Shown here: one piece after another, positions 15,945 to 24,546 of the stretch
Layout of the letters: each line of letters begins with the position of its first letter
Position numbering within the stretch: position 1 is the stretch's first letter
Source: JACDBZ01 sp038233215
GTDB taxonomy: Bacteria; Chloroflexota; Limnocylindria; QHBO01
NCBI GenBank assembly: GCA_038233215.1
Contig: JBBSML010000008.1
Coordinates: forward strand, 30,339 to 94,338
Reading direction: 5' to 3'
DNA length: 64,000 nt
Notes under the pieces: model-generated
What the model saw: the letters and a program-made list of their open reading frames with translations, nothing else
Database searches by the model: none
What the model was told of the DNA's origin: nothing
Program-made: the position numbers and the translations under genes

Positions 15945-17747
15945 TCAGCAGCGGAAGCCGGACTCGATGACCTGTTGCAGCTCGACCTCAACGCGGTCGG
16001 TTGTGATGAACGGGATCGCGGCCAGGGTGTCGCCGAATGCGCCGTCGTCGCTGGCGGATGCCGCAGCGGCGCGGAGCTGCGCGTCGATTTGGTCGAGCGA
16101 GTCAAGCATTGCCTGGCGAAATGCCGCGCCGGAGGGCCAGGGACCCGCTGCGGCGACGAGCCGACGCGCGTCACGCAAGGACGCGCGGGCTTCGGCAATG
16201 CTGTCGACCGCTTCCACCGCGCCCTCCCGCAGGACGTTCAGCTGCGGCTCGAGCTCGGGGAGCTCGGCCAATGCCTCGCACATCAGCGCGGCGTATGCAT
16301 CGGGCTCGCTGCGCGGTGACGCCTGGGCCACGTCTTCGGTGAAGGTGCCCGACCACACTGCCGTGTCCGGGTGGAACTGGCTCCAGGCGAACCAGAACGC
16401 CTGGTGTGCCGGGAGCTCGTCGCCGCCGATGAGGCGTGCCCGGAGGCCGCCCGCATCCGCGATGACCTCGACCGACTCCAGGCGGACCTCGCCCCCCGCC
16501 ATCAGCTCGGCCTCGGCATGCTCGACCCCGAAGGCCACGGGTCCCGCATCGGGATCGATCACACCCAGCACCTGGCTCTGCGCAGGTAGGCGGGGGTCCA
16601 CCTGGCCGATCGGGAAGATCGGTCCGTCGTCGTCGCGCCCGCCCAGTGGATCGTCGGGGTAGCTGCGGCCGATCCCGCCGTCCTCGGCCACGATCCTCGT
16701 ATCTGGGTGCATCCCCTTCCATTCGCCCCAGGTCGTGACCACGACGGTGGTCGGCTCGAGGACGATGCCTTCGTCGTGCAGGAGTCCAGAGATTGCCCGC
16801 CCGGTGAAGGTGTTGAAGACCGAGTCGGTGACGAGGTCGTACATGACCTTGTTCGACCTCGACAGCAGGCCCGAAGTGCGCAGGACGGGGATCTCGACGC
16901 CATCCGGAACGGCATCGGTCAGGAACGCCTGTGCCGAGCCGCACAGCGTGCAGTACGGCATGCCGATGCGGCGCTCGCCGATCGTGAGGTTCACCATCTC
17001 GTGGACCTCCATGATGTGCTTGGGAAAAGCCACCGCCTCGCCGTTCACGACTACGCCGAAGATGGTTCGGTCATCGGCATACCAATTGCCGTCAGCGGCC
17101 GATGTCAGGGTCGGGTCGTCGAGCGAGGGGATGCACCCTCGAGGGCACGGATCTCGGTCGCCGCTCGGGCGATCGTCGATGAGGACGCCGCCCCACGACA
17201 CCCAGCGCCAGTCGATCGCGGATGCCTCATCCGCGAAGAAGGGCTCCCACGCCGGCTCTACCGGGATGAAGAGGTCCGCTTTGCGTTCACGGTAGTCGGG
17301 CGGCGCCGGAAGGTCCCAGCCGATGAGGAGGTTCGTCACGGCCAGCCAGGTGACGGCTCCGAACCGATCGTCTGCTCGTGGATCGACGCCGGTGAGTTCG
17401 GTGAAAGCCTCGGCCAGCGCCTGCTCGGCGAGCCCGCCCCGGGTGAATCTGAGCATGTCGGAGATGAGCCACGCCAGCCGGGCATCGCGTGATCCGGCGA
17501 CGAGATCGAGTGCATCGGCGTCAAGAGACCCGGCCGTGATGCTCGGGATCAGGCGGTCGAGGGCGTCGCTCACGTCCTGGGCAAGTTCACCGGTGGGAGC
17601 GTCCGGGACCGGGGGCCAGAGGGGCTGCGTGGGAGCGACAGTATCCTCCAGATCGGCCTCGGGCCCTAGCGTCGGGGAAGGATCAGGTATGGCCGTGGTG
17701 CAGGCGGTCACGAGCGCAAGAGCGACGACGAGGATGTTCAAGCGCAT
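15945..17747 (-). CDS. DUF3179 lipoprotein with C-terminal helical extension
   Basis: 600-residue predicted lipoprotein: signal peptide with lipobox VTAC (C16). The DUF3179 domain spans roughly residues 210-470, recognised by the paired cysteines of MPYCTLCGSAQAF, NTFTGRAISG and HPDTAVWSG. The last ~110 residues are helical and end in a terminal Cys (ESGFRC). The N-terminal ~180 residues are helical too. Function of DUF3179 is unknown; the CxxC and signal peptide suggest an extracytoplasmic redox or binding role, which is inference. A second DUF3179 gene lies directly upstream. Confidence 0.8.
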   Translation of the reverse strand: MRLNILVVALALVTACTTAIPDPSPTLGPEADLEDTVAPTQPLWPPVPDAPTGELAQDVSDALDRLIPSITAGSLDADALDLVAGSRDARLAWLISDMLRFTRGGLAEQALAEAFTELTGVDPRADDRFGAVTWLAVTNLLIGWDLPAPPDYRERKADLFIPVEPAWEPFFADEASAIDWRWVSWGGVLIDDRPSGDRDPCPRGCIPSLDDPTLTSAADGNWYADDRTIFGVVVNGEAVAFPKHIMEVHEMVNLTIGERRIGMPYCTLCGSAQAFLTDAVPDGVEIPVLRTSGLLSRSNKVMYDLVTDSVFNTFTGRAISGLLHDEGIVLEPTTVVVTTWGEWKGMHPDTRIVAEDGGIGRSYPDDPLGGRDDDGPIFPIGQVDPRLPAQSQVLGVIDPDAGPVAFGVEHAEAELMAGGEVRLESVEVIADAGGLRARLIGGDELPAHQAFWFAWSQFHPDTAVWSGTFTEDVAQASPRSEPDAYAALMCEALAELPELEPQLNVLREGAVEAVDSIAEARASLRDARRLVAAAGPWPSGAAFRQAMLDSLDQIDAQLRAAAASASDDGAFGDTLAAIPFITTDRVEVELQQVIESGFRC

Positions 17748-17810
17748 CGGTGAATCATCTGCCGCGCTTGTAACGAATACATGACGTCCGCGATCAGGCC
17801 GGTGGCACGA

Positions 17811-19016
17811 TCAGGGCTGCCATATCACGGTGTCCGGGCGGAAGATGGCCCAGGCGAACCAGAACGGCTGATCATTCGGCACGGATTCAAGTTGCGTTCC
17901 GCTCAACGGACCGTCGATGGAGGTCCCACCCGCATTCCACGTCGAGCGGGTTTCGGTATCGGTCATCAGACCCTCACCGGCGCGCTCGAACTCGAGCGTC
18001 GTGCCGTCGGGAGCCGTGCGCGAGTACACGACCGCGGATCCCACGAGGTCGCCGCCTGCGACCGTGGCGTCACCCAGCCCAGAGGCTGTGCCCGGGCTCC
18101 AGAGCACCACGATCGGGTCATCGCCGACCGCATCGTTGACGACGACCGCCTCGGCAACGTCTGGGAGTGGATACGCCGTCGCCTCGTCGTCGACCACGAC
18201 GCCGACGATGCGGACCTTGGGGTTCAGCCGCCCGTCGATCAGCGTCTTGTCGTCGAGGAGGAATGGATCGGAATCGGCCCGGTCGTACCCGCTGTAGGGG
18301 TTCGCACCGTAGTCGCGGACGTGACCGGTGTTCCGCGTCAGGACCGCGCCGTCGGGATGCAGCTCCTTGAACTGCGCCCAGCTGACGAGCTGCGACGGGA
18401 GAAACTCGAGGGCCGTACCGCTGAACTCGCCGACGATGCCGCGCCCGGTGGCCTGCTGCCACCACGATTCCGTCTGGCGGTCGTACATGACCAGGTCCGA
18501 ATGGCGGAGGTTGCCGCTCACAGCGAAATCAAGGACCTGCCCGTCGACCGTGCGGTCGAAGGCGATGGCCGTGTGGCACAGTGGGCAGAAGGTCACGGTC
18601 ACCGGAACGCCGGCGATCGTGTCGTTGACGATCTCATGCCAGATGAGGATCTGGATCGGATACGCCCGCCACTCATCGTCGACTCCGAGCATGATCACCG
18701 GCTCCTGGTCTTCGAGCCAATCGATCGACGGGATCTCGGCGAACTCGGGATCGTCGATGGCGGGGATTCCGCCCTTCCCCGGACCGCCGCTCAGGAACTC
18801 GTCGAGAGGAACCTCGTGGCTACTGAAGTCGGTCGCCCAGCCGTCGCTGCTCACGCTCAGCTCATCGCTCAGCCCTTCTCCTGGCTCAGACGAGGCCGGA
18901 GGCCCACTGCCTCCGGCGGGTGGGTCACTGTCGCCAGGACTTCCACTGGCGCAGGCAGCCAGCAGGAGCGTGCCCAGCAGGATGCCGGCTGTCGATCGGG
19001 AGGCGTGCGGCTTCAT
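17811..19016 (-). CDS. DUF3179 lipoprotein
   Basis: 401-residue predicted lipoprotein with signal peptide and lipobox LAAC, then a Gly/Ser/Pro-rich linker. DUF3179 fills most of the mature protein: DDEWRAYPIQILIWHEIVND, the CPLCHTAIAF CxxC segment, SGNLRHSDLVMYDRQTESWW and a C-terminal WFAWAIFRPDTVIW. Compared with its neighbour it lacks both helical extensions, so it is the family's simpler form. I choose the ATG at 19016 because the lipobox then sits at a normal distance. It precedes the longer DUF3179 gene by 63 bp. Confidence 0.82.
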   Translation of the reverse strand: MKPHASRSTAGILLGTLLLAACASGSPGDSDPPAGGSGPPASSEPGEGLSDELSVSSDGWATDFSSHEVPLDEFLSGGPGKGGIPAIDDPEFAEIPSIDWLEDQEPVIMLGVDDEWRAYPIQILIWHEIVNDTIAGVPVTVTFCPLCHTAIAFDRTVDGQVLDFAVSGNLRHSDLVMYDRQTESWWQQATGRGIVGEFSGTALEFLPSQLVSWAQFKELHPDGAVLTRNTGHVRDYGANPYSGYDRADSDPFLLDDKTLIDGRLNPKVRIVGVVVDDEATAYPLPDVAEAVVVNDAVGDDPIVVLWSPGTASGLGDATVAGGDLVGSAVVYSRTAPDGTTLEFERAGEGLMTDTETRSTWNAGGTSIDGPLSGTQLESVPNDQPFWFAWAIFRPDTVIWQP

Positions 19017-19138
19017 GACCACTGAAGGATGACGCATCCGAGTCGGAGTCTGCCGTAAGCGGCCTCACATCGGTTCTGACGCTGCCTCCACGTTCCTGAC
19101 ACCATGCACGTCATCAAGTCTTTGCTGACAGGAAGGAA

Positions 19139-20596
19139 GTGATGGAGAAGTTCGATCTCATCGTCATCGGGACCGGGTCCGGCCTGGAGGTCTCGGCCGC
19201 CGCCGCCCAGGGCGGGTGGCGGGTGGCCGTCATCGAGGAAGGACCGTTCGGTGGGACCTGCCTGAACCGGGGCTGCATTCCTTCCAAGATGCTCGTCCAC
19301 GTGGCGGATGTCGCTCGCACCATCGCCGATGCCGGGCGTTTCGGCATCCATGCGGCGATCGACCGTATCGATTGGCCATCCATCGTCGAGCGAACGTTCG
19401 CCGAGATCGATCGCGACGCGGCGAATATCCTGGAGGGCAACCGGCGCGCCGAAGGCATCACGGTCTTCGAGGGGACGGCACGGTTCGTCGGCCATAAGCA
19501 GGTCGAGGTGGACGGCGCACAGCTGAACGCCGAGACCATCGTGATCGCGGCCGGCACGCGGCCGTCGGTACCCGCGATCCAGGGCCTGGCGGATGGGGAA
19601 TACGAAACGACCGACACGGTCATGCGCCTGCCCGACCTGCCGCGGCGCCTGGCCATCCTGGGCGGCGGATTCGTCGGCGCCGAGCTCGGCCACGTCTTCG
19701 GCAGCCTGGGAAGCGAGGTCACCATCATCACTCGTGGCCCGGCGATGGTGCGCGACGAGGACCGCGATGTCTCGCGCCGCATGACCGAGGCGTACGCCAG
19801 GCGGTTCGCGCTGAGGCTCTCCTCCGAGATCCGGAGCGTGTCGCGGCACGACGGCACCATGACGCTCGAGGTGGGACCCTCTGGCGAGGCTGCTTCACCG
19901 TCATCCGAGCCGGTGGAGTGCGACACGCTCCTGATGGCGGTCGGACGAACGCCGAACGCGGATCGACTGGATGTCGGGGCAACCGGCGTCGAGACCGATG
20001 AGCGCGGCTTCGTTCGCACCGATGAGTACATGCGGACCAACGTGGATGGTATCTGGGCGCTCGGCGACATCGTGGGTCGCTGGCAGCTCAAGCACAACGC
20101 AAACCTCGAGGCGGCCCACGTCGCCAACAATATCCTCGATCCGGAGCAGCTCGCAGCGGTTGACTATCACGCCATGCCTGCGGCCATCTTCGGCTCCCCA
20201 CAGATTGGCAGTGTCGGCATCACCGAGCAGCAGGCCGAGGAGAAGGGGATCGCCTATGCGGCGGCAACCCATTCTTACGACGACACCGCCTACGGCCAGT
20301 CGATCGAGGATCACGATGGCTTCGTCAAGGTCCTCGCCGATCCGGCGTCGGGCGAGATCCTGGGATGCCACGTCATCGGCCAGGACGCATCGGTCCTGGT
20401 GCAGGAGGCGGTCAATCTCATGCGCTTCAGGCTGCCGATTGACGTCATCGCCCAGTCGATCTACATCCACCCTGCGCTGCCGGAGGTCATGCAGGCCGCG
20501 TTCGGAGCCGTGGCTCGCCAGGTCTCGGAGACCCGCGGCGCCCGCGCCAACGAGGAGCACGAGCACGCCGAGTCACACGAGCAGCATGGTGGATGA
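19139..20596 (+). CDS. Dihydrolipoyl dehydrogenase/mycothione-reductase-like flavoprotein
   Basis: 485-residue pyridine nucleotide-disulfide oxidoreductase. FAD motif GTGSGLE, redox-active CLNRGCIPSK (C41, C46), NAD(P) motif ILGGGFVGAE and the C-terminal base HPALPEVMQAAF are intact. The FEEGPFGGTCLNRGC-type N-terminus is closer to mycothione reductases than to E3 subunits of 2-oxoacid dehydrogenases. The C-terminus has a His/Glu-rich tail (EEHEHAESHEQHGG). Start is GTG 19139 or ATG 19142, behind GGAAGGA. No 2-oxoacid dehydrogenase genes are nearby. Confidence 0.87.
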   Translation: MMEKFDLIVIGTGSGLEVSAAAAQGGWRVAVIEEGPFGGTCLNRGCIPSKMLVHVADVARTIADAGRFGIHAAIDRIDWPSIVERTFAEIDRDAANILEGNRRAEGITVFEGTARFVGHKQVEVDGAQLNAETIVIAAGTRPSVPAIQGLADGEYETTDTVMRLPDLPRRLAILGGGFVGAELGHVFGSLGSEVTIITRGPAMVRDEDRDVSRRMTEAYARRFALRLSSEIRSVSRHDGTMTLEVGPSGEAASPSSEPVECDTLLMAVGRTPNADRLDVGATGVETDERGFVRTDEYMRTNVDGIWALGDIVGRWQLKHNANLEAAHVANNILDPEQLAAVDYHAMPAAIFGSPQIGSVGITEQQAEEKGIAYAAATHSYDDTAYGQSIEDHDGFVKVLADPASGEILGCHVIGQDASVLVQEAVNLMRFRLPIDVIAQSIYIHPALPEVMQAAFGAVARQVSETRGARANEEHEHAESHEQHGG

Positions 20597-20605
20597 CGGT
20601 CGTGC

Positions 20606-21076
20606 TCAGTCCGGGACGCTGGGCTTCGGATAGCGCCGCGAGCGCCCCGCGCGGCGCTCCGCGGCCGTCTTGAGAGCGGCCAGCGTTCGCTTCATGTAGG
20701 CGCGGTAGGCCGGGACGGCGATGTAGCGGGCGACGAGTGGCACGCGATGCTCGACGATCCCGCCATATGTCACGGTCGTCACCTCATCTGCCTCTTCGAA
20801 GTCGAGCCACTCCTCGACCCGGTCGAGTGGACCTTCCAGCACGCAAAAGTCGATCCGCGTGGGCGCTGTGAGCGTCACCTCTTCAACGAACCCGAAGAAG
20901 CGAAATGGAGCCGGCGCGCTAAAGCGCACGACCAGCACGTTTCCGTCTCGGCTGATCAGCTCGCTTGCGTGCGGCGGGCCGTCCGGGAGCCCGCCGCCCA
21001 CGGCGGCGGCCATCTCGAAGACGAGCTCGCGTGGTGCAAGGATGACGGCCCGAACGGCACCGATGGATGAGGTCAT
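20606..21076 (-). CDS. SRPBCC family protein
   Basis: 156-residue protein with the polyketide-cyclase/START fold expected from an N-terminal AVILAPRELVFEMAA, a central FRFFGFVEEV and a long C-terminal helix (YIAVPAYRAYMKRTLAALK). Such proteins bind hydrophobic ligands; no ligand can be named. The tail is Arg-rich. I use ATG 21076 (MTSSIGAV), since it gives the normal domain start. It is convergent with the flavoprotein gene and follows the UbiA gene on the same strand. Confidence 0.72.
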   Translation of the reverse strand: MTSSIGAVRAVILAPRELVFEMAAAVGGGLPDGPPHASELISRDGNVLVVRFSAPAPFRFFGFVEEVTLTAPTRIDFCVLEGPLDRVEEWLDFEEADEVTTVTYGGIVEHRVPLVARYIAVPAYRAYMKRTLAALKTAAERRAGRSRRYPKPSVPD

Positions 21077-21121
21077 GCCCTGATCATCGTGGATCACGAC
21101 TGATGTGGTCCGTGACGCTGC

Positions 21122-22003
21122 TTACGATCCAGCCTCGGCCATCCAAGTACCGGGCGGGAGCAGCGACCAGGCAATGAGCATCACCACGATGAGGCCGACC
21201 ATGGTGCCTACGGACCAGAGTGGTGACTCTACCCGCGTGAAACGCAGCGTCGCGACGACGGCAAGCGGGGCGACGACCAGGCTGGCCACTCCAACCGATA
21301 CAGGCACGGCGCGGCCGATGAACGCGAGCGTCAGCCCGCCGGCCAGCAGCAATGTCGAGGCGTGGACCGTTCGGAGCCAGCCGGTGGATCGGCGCGTCAC
21401 GAGCGTGCGTTTGCCGACCAAGAGGTCGGCGTCGCGGTCGGGCCACGCCGTGGCCAGGACGTTGGCGAAGTCCACCAGGGCGAAGGGAACGAATGCGGCG
21501 ACGATCCAGAAGGGCACCGATCCGGTGCCGACGGCATAGCCGAAGACCGGAAGCAGCAGGCCGCCGAGCACCGCGTTACCGATCTCGCCCAGCCCGTGTC
21601 GCGCGAGCGCGAGCGACCGGGGCAGCGAGTACGCCCATCCGCCGATGGCGCCGATCACCAGAAGCCAGAAGCCGATGATCGGCAGCACCCCGAGCCGCAC
21701 GGCGATGAGCCCCAGTCCCAGGCCGGCCACGGCTGACACGACGGCCGCCGCCAGCGCCAGGGCTGGGTCGAGCCCAGTCCTCGACAGGGCGCCGCTCCCG
21801 CCCGAGAAGGCGGTGCGACGGGTGATCGCATCGGTCTCGGCGTCCGCGAACTCGTTGGCGTAATGCACGCTCGCCGCGACCAAGAGCAAGAGGACGAGCC
21901 CCGTCGCCACAGCGGGCAGATCGACTCCGGTGCTGGCCCGTGCAGCCGATGCGCCGGTGAGATACACGACGGCGATCAGCAGCAGCTGCGATGGCCGGCT
22001 CAT
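21122..22003 (-). CDS. UbiA family prenyltransferase (MenA-like)
   Basis: Integral membrane prenyltransferase of about 293 residues with eight or more hydrophobic segments. Both Asp-rich motifs are present: NEFADAETDAITRRT (NxxxDxxxD) and DRDADLLVGKRT (DxxxD). Members attach an isoprenoid chain to an aromatic acceptor, such as dihydroxynaphthoate in menaquinone synthesis. The ATG at 22003 (MSRPSQLL) gives the usual length but has no clear ribosome site; it starts 49 bp after the upstream stop and may be coupled to it. The acceptor is not determinable here. Confidence 0.84.
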   Translation of the reverse strand: MSRPSQLLLIAVVYLTGASAARASTGVDLPAVATGLVLLLLVAASVHYANEFADAETDAITRRTAFSGGSGALSRTGLDPALALAAAVVSAVAGLGLGLIAVRLGVLPIIGFWLLVIGAIGGWAYSLPRSLALARHGLGEIGNAVLGGLLLPVFGYAVGTGSVPFWIVAAFVPFALVDFANVLATAWPDRDADLLVGKRTLVTRRSTGWLRTVHASTLLLAGGLTLAFIGRAVPVSVGVASLVVAPLAVVATLRFTRVESPLWSVGTMVGLIVVMLIAWSLLPPGTWMAEAGS

Positions 22004-22052
22004 CGCGACCAGCGCGGAGACCAGTGGCCACCGTCGCCCTTCGGAGCGACGG

Positions 22053-22844
22053 TCAGACAAGTCGCAGCAGAGGTCCGGCGGCGAACAGCCCGTCCGCGTC
22101 GACGCCGAGCTCTGCGAAGATCGAGGCCGGGAGACCGATGTCGGCGAGGTAGCGAGACCCTGATAGCCGTGCGCCCTCGCCCAGCGCCATCCCGCGCTTG
22201 GGAAGTGCGAGCGCCAATGTCGCATCGGCCGCGATGGCTGCTCCGGGACGCTCGCCCGTGGTGCCGTCAATGCCGGTCGGGATGTCGAGGCTGATCACGG
22301 CGCCAAAGCCCGCGGTCGCGACCTCGATCAGCGTTCGATAGGTCTCGTCGGGCGCGCCTCGCAGGCTGGAGCCGATGAGCGCGTCGATCACTGCATCGGC
22401 TCGCTCGACTTCGCGAATCAGTTCAGCCTGCGACAGGTCGTGACCCACCACCGCCGTTCGGACGTCGACGGCCAGGAGAGGTTCCACCTGGGCGCGGGCT
22501 GTCGGCCGCAGGCGCAGGATCGGCTGCGCGAAGGCGACACGGACCGCGGCTCCCCAGCCGGCCAGGCGTCGCGCCGCGACCATGCCGCCGGCGGCGTTCT
22601 TCCCGGTCCCCGCCAGCACGACGACGCTGCGATCCGATACCGAGCCCCCCAGCGTCAGGCGTGTCAGATCTGCCAGCTCCCGGCCGGCATTCTCCACCAT
22701 CTGCAGAAGGCTGAGGCCGATCCGGTCAGTGGCAATTCGGTCGGCCGCCAGCATCGTCGCTCGGTCGACCGAGGGGGCGGCCGGGGCGGTTGTAGGAAGA
22801 TCGGGGAGACGCCAACGATTCGTTATCTCGGTTGGCAATACCAT
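22053..22844 (-). CDS. nnrE: NAD(P)H-hydrate epimerase, YjeF N-domain only
   Basis: About 263 residues forming a single YjeF N-terminal domain, which epimerises damaged R-NAD(P)HX so that it can be repaired. SVDRATMLAADR and MVENAGRELADL at the N-terminus, VVVLAGTGKNAAGGMVAARR, and SLDIPTGIDGTTGE are the family landmarks. The phosphate loop is unusual: most members read GxGNNGGDG where this has GTGKNAAGG. The dehydratase domain (NnrD) found fused in many bacteria is absent. Lies between Crp and UbiA genes. Confidence 0.78.
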   Translation of the reverse strand: MVLPTEITNRWRLPDLPTTAPAAPSVDRATMLAADRIATDRIGLSLLQMVENAGRELADLTRLTLGGSVSDRSVVVLAGTGKNAAGGMVAARRLAGWGAAVRVAFAQPILRLRPTARAQVEPLLAVDVRTAVVGHDLSQAELIREVERADAVIDALIGSSLRGAPDETYRTLIEVATAGFGAVISLDIPTGIDGTTGERPGAAIAADATLALALPKRGMALGEGARLSGSRYLADIGLPASIFAELGVDADGLFAAGPLLRLV

Positions 22845-22903
22845 GACCGCCAGCGTGAGGGGGGATGCTCCCTGGGGCTGTAAGCGAGGCGACACGCGTC
22901 GCG

Positions 22904-23728
22904 TCAGCGCTCGGCAAGTCCGCTCAGTGCGTCGACGTCGAGGATGACGATATTCTGGTTCTGCATCTCGACGATGCGACGCTCGCGCAACGACGAGACG
23001 GTGGTGGCCAAGGTCTCGCGCGAAGTGCCGATCATGTCGGCCAGCTCCTGTTGGGTGAATCGCGCGTCGATGCCCATGCCGGTCGCGGCGGGATGCCCGA
23101 AGCGATCGAGCAGCTCGAGCAGCCGTGACGCGAGACGTTGTTCCACCGAGCGGAAGGCCATGACTTCCCGCTCCCGCTCGGAGCTGGCCAGTCGATCGGA
23201 CAGATAGCGGATGATGTTGACGCCCACGCTCGGGAAGCGGTCGATCAGGCGTTGCAGCTCGTCGGGAGTGAAGGTGCAGATCAATGCGTCTTCGACAGCC
23301 TCGGCGTACACGTCGGCGAGCTCCTGGCCGAGCCATGACATGCGGCCAACGATGCGCCCTTTGTCGAGGATCTCGAGCGTGAGCTGCTTCCCGTCCGGGG
23401 TGAGTCGATACAGGCGCACGCGCCCGCGCTTGACGATGTACAGACGCTCGTCATCGTCGTCCGGCGAGGTGACCATGCCGCCCACCAGGCAGGTCCGCAT
23501 CGGTAAGGTCTGACTGATCTCCCTTAGTTGGGCCGGCGTCATGTCGGCGAACAGGTCAACCTCGCGCAACAGGCCGATTTTCAGCTCGTCCTCGGTGAGT
23601 GGCGGTCCTGTCGGAGGCTCCATGGGGGGCCCGGACTGGCGGTCGAAGAAGCGCCGCAACATGTCGCCATGATGCACGAGTTCCAACGTGATGTGTGGAA
23701 GTGCTGGAGACGGGCCGGGCTGGCTCAC
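22904..23728 (-). CDS. Crp/Fnr family transcriptional regulator
   Basis: 274 residues. A Pro-rich N-terminal extension (1-50) precedes a cyclic-nucleotide-binding-like barrel (about 53-165; LYIVKRGRVRLYRLTPDGKQ) and a winged helix with FTQQELADMIGTSRETLATTVSSLRERRIV as recognition region. Cysteines arranged for an Fnr iron-sulfur cluster are absent, and the cAMP-contacting motif is not complete, so the signal is unknown. It lies just upstream of nnrE and ubiA on the same strand and could regulate them. Confidence 0.88.
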   Translation of the reverse strand: MSQPGPSPALPHITLELVHHGDMLRRFFDRQSGPPMEPPTGPPLTEDELKIGLLREVDLFADMTPAQLREISQTLPMRTCLVGGMVTSPDDDDERLYIVKRGRVRLYRLTPDGKQLTLEILDKGRIVGRMSWLGQELADVYAEAVEDALICTFTPDELQRLIDRFPSVGVNIIRYLSDRLASSEREREVMAFRSVEQRLASRLLELLDRFGHPAATGMGIDARFTQQELADMIGTSRETLATTVSSLRERRIVEMQNQNIVILDVDALSGLAER

Positions 23729-23785
23729 GGATTCACCTGGTGGATGATCGGCGCTGAGCCCAGCGTGGGCGGCGGGGTCGAGAGC

Positions 23786-24337
23786 CTAGCCTGCGACGGC
23801 CGCCGGATTCTCACGACGGAGGAGGATTCCGAGGTAAGCCTTCCATGGGCCGACCTCGGCGTCGTGTGAGCCGGCCATGGCGGCGAAGATCTGCGAAACG
23901 TGGTCGAGATCGTGAACTGCCCAGGTTGTGAGCAGTTCACGCAGGGTCACCTCACCGAGCGACGGATGCATCCCGCGCCGATCGAGGTCTTTCCCGGCCA
24001 CCAGTTCCTCCAGCCGCGCCAGGTTTTCGGCGCGGAGGCTCGCAAACCGCTCGACGAGCTCATCGAGCGTCGCTTCGGCGTCCCGATCTGCATGGGCGAA
24101 TCGGTTGAATGTGTCGAACGGTAGCTCGGTGCCATGTTCGAGGATGCGCTGGGTGCGCTCGATCCAGTCGGTCAGCTCGCCGGTGATGAGGTGACCGATC
24201 GTGTCCTTTGGGCGCCACCCGTCTGGCGGCACGTCGGTCGTCTCGGTCCAGGAAGGCGGAAGACCGACCAGGAGCGTTCGCAGCAGCTCCGGAGTTCGCC
24301 GCAGCACGTCCGTCGTCTCGGCGATGATGTCAGTCAC
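23786..24337 (-). CDS. DinB family protein
   Basis: 183-residue four-helix DinB/YfiT-like protein. The three metal-binding histidines are in the expected places: H49 (DTIGHLITGE), H142 and H146 (VHDLDHVSQ). Members include thiol S-transferases that use bacillithiol or mycothiol, and many of unknown function. A pair of near-identical 15-bp GTGCA-containing boxes lies upstream of the start. Confidence 0.85.
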   Translation of the reverse strand: MTDIIAETTDVLRRTPELLRTLLVGLPPSWTETTDVPPDGWRPKDTIGHLITGELTDWIERTQRILEHGTELPFDTFNRFAHADRDAEATLDELVERFASLRAENLARLEELVAGKDLDRRGMHPSLGEVTLRELLTTWAVHDLDHVSQIFAAMAGSHDAEVGPWKAYLGILLRRENPAAVAG

Positions 24338-24447
24338 GATATTGATCCTACGTCAGCATGCCCAAAGCGTGTTGATGTGCCGACATGTGCCCCTCACGCA
24401 CGTAACTGACACCTTCGGTCATCCCTCGGCATCGTTCGATCCCGTTT

Positions 24448-24533
24448 GTGCATGGGGTGCACGTTCATGCAGAAATGCGCCCGAGAACGACGGAATCACG
24501 TCAGAACTTGTCAGTTAGGTGCACGGGGTGCAC
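24448..24533. promoter_or_regulatory. Two GTGCAYGGGGTGCAC boxes upstream of the DinB gene
   Basis: GTGCATGGGGTGCAC (24448-24462) and GTGCACGGGGTGCAC (24519-24533) match at 14 of 15 positions and lie 71 bp apart, about seven helical turns. The second is a near-palindrome of GTGCAC half-sites. They sit in the only non-coding stretch between the DinB and reductase genes. An operator pair is a reasonable reading, but the binding protein is unknown. Confidence 0.4.
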
Positions 24534-24546
24534 ATCCAGCGGGGCG

